From NCBI GenBank assembly GCA_024291935.2, contig CM044307.1:101313461-101377460 (forward strand): a stretch of DNA of 64,000 nt, in the 5' to 3' direction. Source of the DNA: Okapia johnstoni. Its lineage: Eukaryota > Chordata > Mammalia > Artiodactyla > Giraffidae. Position numbers and translations under genes: made by a program. The notes beneath the pieces are model-generated. The model was given only the letters and a program-made list of their open reading frames with translations. It had not been told where the DNA came from and did not search any database. The stretch's first letter is position 1. Each line of letters opens with the position of its first letter. Positions 62,801 through 64,000 of the stretch are shown in pieces.

Positions 62801-63915
62801 CCCACTTTACAATTTGACTTTTGTCTTCCACTGTCAATTAAGACAAGTGGTCTTTTTATGCTTCTCCTTTTTTGCAAGCCACCTCAAATCTGTTTGGAAG
62901 CAGATGGAATATTAATAATTATATGAAATAAACCTACATATATCATGGGAATATGGGGGGATGATAAGATATTAATAATTCCAGCTGAAAGAGAATATGC
63001 ATTAAAGAAAAATAGAGTGAAAAGGATTGTCAATCAGTGACACAGGTTTAAATTTACCACTGATTGAATTCTTATAAACTTAAATCTATAAGTAAGGAAA
63101 AAAAATTCCTATAAAATTTGAATTTTAGAGATGAGATTATTCCAATAAAATTTTAGCATTATATTTCATCCAGTTAAGGAAAGAAATGCCTCACTTCAGT
63201 TTGAAATATAAATTAGAAATAGGGACATACTACTGATTTGAAAAATAAGTTTCTAGAACCTCCTCAGATAAAGTGTTTAAAGGGAAAAGGAGTTTGAAAA
63301 CTTAAGGGGGTTAGATAGATCTCTTAATTTATGCAGTGCATAAAATTCTCAGTTAAAAATCTCACTTCTTTTTTTTTTTATTAATTTATTTATTTTAGTT
63401 GGGGGCTAATTACTTTAGAATATTGTAGTGGTTTTTGCCATACATTGACATGAATCAGCCATGGATTTACATGTGTTCCCCATCCTGAACCCCCTCCCAC
63501 CTCCCTCCCCATCCCATCCCAAATCTCACTTCTAATAATTTCATACTGAATTCTGCTATGAGAAAAATAAATATGAAATCCATAATTTTATTGTGAAAAA
63601 GGCTTTCTAGAAAATTTTTTCCTCTTCCACCACTGTAGAGATGCAAAGACTGAGACTCTCACATAGTACTAAAGCTGACTAGAATAACCTAAGTATCCTG
63701 CCTCTCTTCCATAGTGTGAGGGCCAAGGTTATCAGTCCAGTGTAGATAACATGATGATAGAAATGTTTGCTTATTTGTTTTTAAGATTTCTTTTCCTATT
63801 TTATTTCCTTGTCCTAGATCCAGACCCACCATCAGATTTACTGATTTGGGGGCAGGAAGAAAGCACAATATATTTGTCTTGGAAACTCCCACAAGGAGGT
63901 TTTGAGAAGTTTCAG
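29851..63915 (+). CDS. PTPRQ: PTPRQ-like receptor, 5' part of the gene (15 coding exons, continues beyond window)
   Basis: Fifteen exons (29851-29898, 31689-31823, 32221-32356, 32925-33179, 35444-35658, 39395-39584, 39691-39996, 41520-41792, 46196-46465, 53437-53697, 58527-58657, 58897-59026, 60256-60406, 60817-60923, 63818-63915) join in phase to 902 codons with no stop. Order: signal peptide (1-16 plus), FN3-1 (17-106), FN3-2 (107-191), C-type lectin-like domain (192-326), FN3-3 to FN3-8 (327-869) and half of FN3-9 (870-902). Many N-glycosylation sequons indicate an extracellular protein. FN3 arrays with phase-1 exons typify R3 receptor tyrosine phosphatases. The position just after OTOGL on the same strand indicates PTPRQ, a phosphatidylinositol/tyrosine phosphatase of stereocilia shaft connectors. 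The transmembrane and phosphatase parts lie downstream, outside the window. A separate FN3/lectin gene upstream of PTPRQ is the alternative. The gene model itself is firmer than the name. Confidence 0.75.
29979..30276 (-). mobile_element. BOV-A2 SINE with 10-bp target duplication
   Basis: Antisense body 29989-30266. The duplication agtataagag is at 29979-29988 and 30267-30276. It begins about 90 bp after the donor of coding exon 1. Confidence 0.9.
30777..30985 (-). mobile_element. Bov-tA SINE (antisense)
   Basis: gttgctcagtcgtgtccaac to gccacctgggaagcccatgg, in the intron after coding exon 1. Confidence 0.85.
31030..31490 (-). mobile_element. Old L1 LINE fragment (antisense)
   Basis: Diverged antisense L1 3' sequence: gttgatttacagtgttgtgt, cttctgtacagcaaagtgaa, gagtttcatgtgctgtgtag. 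Confidence 0.7.
31689..31823 (+). CDS. PTPRQ: PTPRQ-like coding exon 2: first half of FN3-1
   Basis: Acceptor catttcag, donor GTAAGG, 45 codons, phase 0 to 0. It encodes the N-terminal half of a divergent FN3 domain with the conserved B-strand tryptophan in [10 protein letters not shown] (W36). Confidence 0.75.
32221..32356 (+). CDS. PTPRQ: PTPRQ-like coding exon 3: second half of FN3-1
   Basis: Acceptor ttatttacag, donor GTAAGT, phase 0 to 1. It carries [19 protein letters not shown], the E-F loop and F-strand with the FN3 tyrosine. It ends one base into an Arg codon. Confidence 0.75.
32747..32844 (-). mobile_element. Truncated BOV-A2 SINE
   Basis: gctgctaagtcgcttcagtc to catccctggga, flanked by tcatggtg at both ends. 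It sits about 80 bp upstream of coding exon 4. Confidence 0.8.
32925..33179 (+). CDS. PTPRQ: PTPRQ-like coding exon 4: FN3-2
   Basis: Acceptor gatcttttag, donor GTATGT, 255 nt, phase 1 to 1. One whole divergent FN3 domain with SVSFNWSV (W127) and [13 protein letters not shown]. Sequons NWS, NNS and NSS are visible. Confidence 0.78.
33450..33545 (+). mobile_element. Bov-A SINE tail fragment
   Basis: aggagcctggtgtgttgtag and ggttgcaaagagttggacat. Truncated at the 5' end. Confidence 0.7.
34255..34715 (+). mobile_element. Old L1 3' end with a (TG)n / (TA)n tract
   Basis: agtgaactaagtcagaaaaa, gctgctgtatagcacaggga and aaactaatacagcattgcaa are L1 3' sequence. The dinucleotide run at about 34580-34640 (tatgtgtgtgtgtgtgtatg) is a likely polymorphic microsatellite. 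Confidence 0.7.
34930..35068 (-). mobile_element. Bov-A SINE fragment (antisense)
   Basis: tgactctttgcgaccccatt to gttgccatttcctactccag. Confidence 0.8.
35444..35658 (+). CDS. PTPRQ: PTPRQ-like coding exon 5: first half of the C-type lectin-like domain
   Basis: Acceptor tttggtag, donor GTCAGT, phase 1 to 0. Residues 192-263 hold Cys194 (GSCSQGW), Cys205 (NSCYRI), Cys222 (QQYCKL), then [13 protein letters not shown], and IIIWTGLND, the WIGL-type core motif of C-type lectin folds. The extra N-terminal cysteine pair marks the long-form CTLD. Confidence 0.85.
35777..35978 (+). mobile_element. Bov-tA SINE
   Basis: attccctggtggctcagaca head, Bov-A body, tgagcaactttcacttcact tail. It lies about 120 bp after coding exon 5, in the intron that splits the lectin domain. 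Confidence 0.85.
35997..36490 (-). mobile_element. Old L1-like relic (antisense)
   Basis: ggttcatagcaaaattgaag, cccatgtaccctctgcctcc and the following text resemble old L1ME-type sequence. Low certainty. Confidence 0.45.
36502..36868 (-). mobile_element. BovB LINE 3' fragment (antisense)
   Basis: cagttcagttcagtcactta to ccaacaccatagttcaaaaa. The antisense frame 36524-36943 resembles the BovB C-terminal segment ([13 protein letters not shown]). Confidence 0.85.
36869..38229 (+). other. Intron, nothing recognised
   Basis: Part of the intron between the two lectin-domain exons. AT-rich and unassigned. Confidence 0.4.
38230..38345 (-). repeat. MIR SINE relic (antisense)
   Basis: ctcattttatagataaggaa and gggtcacatagctaataaat. 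Confidence 0.55.
38346..39049 (+). other. Intron, nothing recognised
   Basis: Unassigned AT-rich sequence. Confidence 0.4.
39050..39165 (-). repeat. MIR SINE relic (antisense)
   Basis: cctattttacagatgagaaa and upstream gagcacttcacatgcactgc. Confidence 0.6.
39395..39584 (+). CDS. PTPRQ: PTPRQ-like coding exon 6: second half of the C-type lectin-like domain
   Basis: Acceptor cttattacag, donor GTAATT, phase 0 to 1. Residues 264-326 contain HLTWTDGS (W270), Cys296 (ETECYIL), Cys315 (GFFCYV) and Cys323 (YICEYE), completing the six-cysteine long-form CTLD. The calcium and sugar motifs EPN/QPD and WND are absent, so a non-sugar ligand or a structural role is likely. Sequons NET and NST are present. 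Confidence 0.85.
39691..39996 (+). CDS. PTPRQ: PTPRQ-like coding exon 7: FN3-3
   Basis: Acceptor tttcttttag, donor GTAAGT, 306 nt, phase 1 to 1, only 106 nt after exon 6. A whole FN3 domain of about 102 residues with VVFSWNNLS and [17 protein letters not shown]. It is longer than usual because of a [11 protein letters not shown] insertion. Confidence 0.8.
39997..41224 (+). other. Intron with a probable MIR relic
   Basis: 40705-40840 (gagaaatgagaaaactgagc) resembles antisense MIR. The rest is unassigned. Confidence 0.4.
41225..41440 (-). repeat. MIR SINE relic (antisense)
   Basis: caaacactttgacaagtgct, atttaatcttcataattact and aaaacctgaggctcagaata. Confidence 0.6.
41520..41792 (+). CDS. PTPRQ: PTPRQ-like coding exon 8: FN3-4
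   Basis: Acceptor catctactag after a T14-type tract, donor GTATGG, 273 nt, phase 1 to 1. Opens with [20 protein letters not shown], then HWDAPDS, the strongest FN3 signature in the window. Sequons NVT and NTS. Confidence 0.85.
41793..43981 (+). other. Intron with a possible L2 relic
   Basis: 43005-43135 resembles L2 (gatgaataagactaggatct). The remainder is unassigned. Confidence 0.4.
43982..45525 (-). mobile_element. L1 LINE, 1.5 kb, with 21-bp target duplication
   Basis: Antisense, 5'-truncated L1, body 44003-45504, covering the 3' UTR (atgaatcagccataggtgta) and the ORF2 C-terminal region. The perfect 21-bp duplication gaaaatcatgg...aattcttt is at 43982-44002 and 45505-45525. ORF2 is broken. 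Confidence 0.9.
45537..45766 (+). mobile_element. Bov-tA SINE with 11-bp target duplication
   Basis: The duplication aaggtaaagct is at 45537-45547 and 45756-45766. It lies just after the L1 target duplication. Confidence 0.88.
46196..46465 (+). CDS. PTPRQ: PTPRQ-like coding exon 9: FN3-5
   Basis: Acceptor tttctcaaag (weak pyrimidine tract), donor GTGAGA, 270 nt, phase 1 to 1. It reads [19 protein letters not shown], then [11 protein letters not shown], then [15 protein letters not shown] clear FN3 domain. Confidence 0.83.
46665..46885 (+). repeat. MIR SINE relic
   Basis: ctgggcaatgcattcaacct, tgcctcagtttccaaatttg and agaacaatgcctgacatata. Confidence 0.65.
46886..48150 (+). other. Intron, possible old LINE sequence
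   Basis: 47820-48070 (gcagtggaaagtcactgagg, ggagaggtgacaaggtgaag) may be L2-related. Otherwise unassigned. Confidence 0.35.
48153..48370 (-). mobile_element. Bov-tA SINE (antisense)
   Basis: gtcactcagtcacgtcagac to ctttaccatgagttaccagg. Confidence 0.85.
48371..49475 (+). other. Intron, nothing recognised
   Basis: AT-rich unassigned sequence. Confidence 0.4.
49476..49813 (-). mobile_element. CHR-type tRNA SINE with 13-bp target duplication
   Basis: Body 49489-49800 (tttatttttggctgttctgg, gcacgggcttctcattgtga, ttctttacctctgagccaaa) matches the antisense of the CHR family of cetartiodactyl SINEs. The duplication tccactatttctt is at 49476-49488 and 49801-49813. Confidence 0.75.
50004..50080. 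mobile_element. Mariner-type MITE (77 bp, near-palindromic)
   Basis: Inverted repeats: ttggattggccaaaaatttt at the left, and at the right the complement of tcgggttggccaaaaagttc, with tcgtttgggt / acccaaatga inside. This is the small internally deleted mariner known in ruminant genomes. No transposase. Confidence 0.75.
50340..50570 (+). repeat. MIR SINE relic
   Basis: accttggaaccagattacct, gggctagagttccagctcca and ccctaaaatgagagtgatga. Confidence 0.65.
50571..52200 (+). other. Intron with a purine-rich tract
   Basis: A poly(A) and GAA-rich run occupies about 51798-51895. No gene or clear repeat otherwise. Confidence 0.4.
52201..52392 (+). mobile_element. Bov-tA SINE
   Basis: gcttccctggcgactcagct head through aaagagtcggacatgactga. 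Confidence 0.87.
52393..53436 (+). other. Intron, nothing recognised
   Basis: Unassigned, GC-richer at 52400-52870, then AT-rich up to the next exon. Confidence 0.4.
53437..53697 (+). CDS. PTPRQ: PTPRQ-like coding exon 10: FN3-6
   Basis: Acceptor ttatctttcag, donor GTAAGT, 261 nt, phase 1 to 1. It reads [18 protein letters not shown], later [19 protein letters not shown]. The usual B-strand tryptophan is replaced ([10 protein letters not shown]), so the fold is inferred from the second half and the exon pattern. Sequons NVT and NLT. Confidence 0.8.
53698..54310 (+). other. Intron, nothing recognised
   Basis: AT-rich unassigned sequence. Confidence 0.4.
54311..55220 (-). repeat. Duplicated segment, copy 1 (contains antisense L1)
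   Basis: About 910 bp from ctcaggctccagggatggga to gttccctttcctccagg, matching 56169-57287. Most is antisense L1 (cttcctctgtgtggctgact, ttttatggctgagtaatatt). It has a (GGAT)n run at 54578-54602 and retains the empty SINE site tgttagtc at 54662-54669. Confidence 0.8.
55221..55515 (-). mobile_element. Continuation of antisense L1 beyond the duplicated segment
   Basis: gtgaggatggctattatgac and ttttgattggcattcctgta continue L1 ORF2 sequence past the end of the duplicated unit. Confidence 0.6.
55518..55736 (-). mobile_element. Bov-tA SINE between the duplicate copies
   Basis: agttgtgtccaactctttgc to atcatctgagccaccaggga, flanked by imperfect gaattggaagt / ggattggaggt. Confidence 0.8.
55737..56168 (+). 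other. Unassigned spacer between duplicate copies
   Basis: Moderately GC-rich sequence with no recognised gene or repeat. Confidence 0.35.
56169..57287 (-). repeat. Duplicated segment, copy 2 (contains antisense L1, split by a SINE)
   Basis: Matches copy 1 over its whole length. Without the roughly 230-bp SINE insertion it is about the same size as copy 1 (about 900 bp). Confidence 0.8.
56532..56776 (-). mobile_element. Bov-tA SINE inserted in copy 2 only
   Basis: Body 56540-56768. The duplication tgttagtc is at 56532-56539 and 56769-56776. Copy 1 keeps the uninterrupted site. Confidence 0.85.
57288..57490 (+). mobile_element. Bov-tA SINE at the end of copy 2
   Basis: gcttccatggtggctcagtg head to gagctggacatgactgagca. 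Confidence 0.85.
57491..58526 (+). other. Intron, nothing recognised
   Basis: Very AT-rich unassigned sequence leading to coding exon 11. Confidence 0.4.
58527..58657 (+). CDS. PTPRQ: PTPRQ-like coding exon 11: first half of FN3-7
   Basis: Acceptor ttttgcatag, donor GTATGT, phase 1 to 0. [20 protein letters not shown] is followed by [19 protein letters not shown]. It has the FN3 tryptophan and an unusual close cysteine pair (CINC). Sequon NVT. Confidence 0.82.
58658..58896 (+). other. Short intron holding a SINE remnant
   Basis: 239-nt intron. 58726-58795 (cagatggtctggtgtgctac, cacagagttggacacgacaa) is the tail of a Bov-A SINE, only about 70 bp from the donor. Confidence 0.7.
58897..59026 (+). 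CDS. PTPRQ: PTPRQ-like coding exon 12: second half of FN3-7
   Basis: Acceptor ttggattgtcag, donor GTACAG, phase 0 to 1. It reads [20 protein letters not shown], then [12 protein letters not shown] typical FN3 E-F-G strand region with the LDPATVY motif. Confidence 0.82.
59027..60255 (+). other. Intron, nothing recognised
   Basis: AT-rich with a T16-type run near 60080. No repeat is confidently assigned. Confidence 0.4.
60256..60406 (+). CDS. PTPRQ: PTPRQ-like coding exon 13: first half of FN3-8
   Basis: Acceptor aaatgatatag, donor GTATGA, phase 1 to 2. [20 protein letters not shown] is followed by [18 protein letters not shown], an FN3 N-terminal half with tryptophan and a GYII C-strand. Sequon NHS. 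Confidence 0.8.
60817..60923 (+). CDS. PTPRQ: PTPRQ-like coding exon 14: second half of FN3-8
   Basis: Acceptor tttaatgtgtag, donor GTAAGT, phase 2 to 1. It reads [20 protein letters not shown], then [16 protein letters not shown]. The LSPGTDF motif matches the FN3 E-F loop. Confidence 0.8.
60990..61200 (-). mobile_element. Bov-tA SINE (antisense)
   Basis: gctcagttgtgtctgactct to ggcgtcacctgggaagcccc. It starts about 65 bp after the donor of coding exon 14. Confidence 0.85.
61290..61440 (+). repeat. MIR SINE relic
   Basis: ttattgtgaccttgggcaaa and cacctaaacaatgagaataa. Confidence 0.6.
61441..61852 (+). other. Intron, nothing recognised
   Basis: Unassigned sequence. Confidence 0.4.
61853..62065 (-). 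mobile_element. Bov-tA SINE (antisense, diverged)
   Basis: ctaagtcgcgtcagactcta to gctacctgggaagcccaggt. Confidence 0.8.
62365..62515 (-). repeat. MIR SINE relic (antisense)
   Basis: ggagctttgctaagcacttt and ttacagatgaggaaactgag. Confidence 0.65.
62516..63356 (+). other. Intron, nothing recognised
   Basis: AT-rich unassigned sequence. Confidence 0.4.
63357..63533 (-). mobile_element. Short L1 3' end with 13-bp target duplication
   Basis: Antisense L1 terminus, body 63370-63520 (ttgggggctaattactttag, cattgacatgaatcagccat). The duplication aaatctcacttct is at 63357-63369 and 63521-63533. Confidence 0.88.
63818..63915 (+). CDS. PTPRQ: PTPRQ-like coding exon 15: first half of FN3-9
   Basis: Acceptor ttccttgtcctag, donor GTAAAG, phase 1 to 0. 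It reads [20 protein letters not shown], then [14 protein letters not shown] classic FN3 start (PDPPSDL, SWKLP). The second half should start in phase 0 beyond the window. Confidence 0.82.
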
Positions 63916-64000
63916 GTAAAGTTGTGTCATGCAAACTTGATGTTTTTTGAAGTCTTTATTTCACTCTTTTTTGTCCTTCATTTTACATTAATAGCTTAAG

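Noticed and set aside
1..64000. tRNA genes
   Set aside because: The tRNA-like sequences all belong to heads of Bov-tA or CHR SINEs in their usual context; none looks like a free tRNA gene.
1..64000. CRISPR arrays, operons or phage-type systems
   Set aside because: The repeats are dispersed retroelements in a mammalian genome; no regular spacer structure or bacterial gene organisation exists.

Overview
The window is mammalian and clearly from a ruminant, most likely a bovid such as cattle or a close relative. It is AT-rich and carries about 25 tRNA-headed Bov-tA and BOV-A2 SINEs, several 5'-truncated BovB (RTE) LINEs ending in the (ACTGA)n-type tail, ruminant L1 3' ends, old MIR/L2 relics, LTR relics and one mariner MITE. 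There are no bacterial features. Protein-coding sequence exists only as small spliced exons on the + strand, so each coding call rests on splice sites, reading phase and domain content.

Region 1 (1-about 2735) is the 3' end of OTOGL (otogelin-like). It holds the last two coding exons (180-259 and 1476-1676), which together form a C-terminal cystine-knot domain ending at TAA 1674-1676, followed by a 3' UTR with AATAAA at 2710.

Region 2 (about 2.7-27.9 kb) is intergenic and dominated by transposons: BovB copies with YADD reverse-transcriptase relics, nested L1s, a twin-primed L1 with a perfect 16-bp target duplication, LTR relics and SINEs. I see no host gene in it.

Region 3 (about 27.98-28.42 kb) is a small CpG island, the only CpG-rich non-repeat stretch, and is the probable promoter of the next gene.

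Region 4 (29,851-63,915 and continuing) is a large multi-exon gene. Fifteen coding exons with canonical splice sites join in consistent phase into 902 codons with no stop. The protein has a signal peptide, two divergent fibronectin type III (FN3) domains, a six-cysteine C-type lectin-like domain (CTLD), six more FN3 domains and the first half of another. In mammals PTPRQ lies directly downstream of OTOGL on the same strand, so these are best read as the 5' exons of PTPRQ, a receptor-type phosphatase of hair-cell stereocilia. A separate R3-type receptor gene between the two is the alternative. The phosphatase domain is not in this window. The CTLD-bearing N-terminus does not match the usual description of PTPRQ (FN3 repeats only) and is the most interesting content here. 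OTOGL and PTPRQ are both inner-ear genes.

The introns of region 4 contain further retroelements, including a roughly 910-bp tandem duplication (54.3-57.3 kb) in which one copy preserves the empty site of a SINE present in the other.
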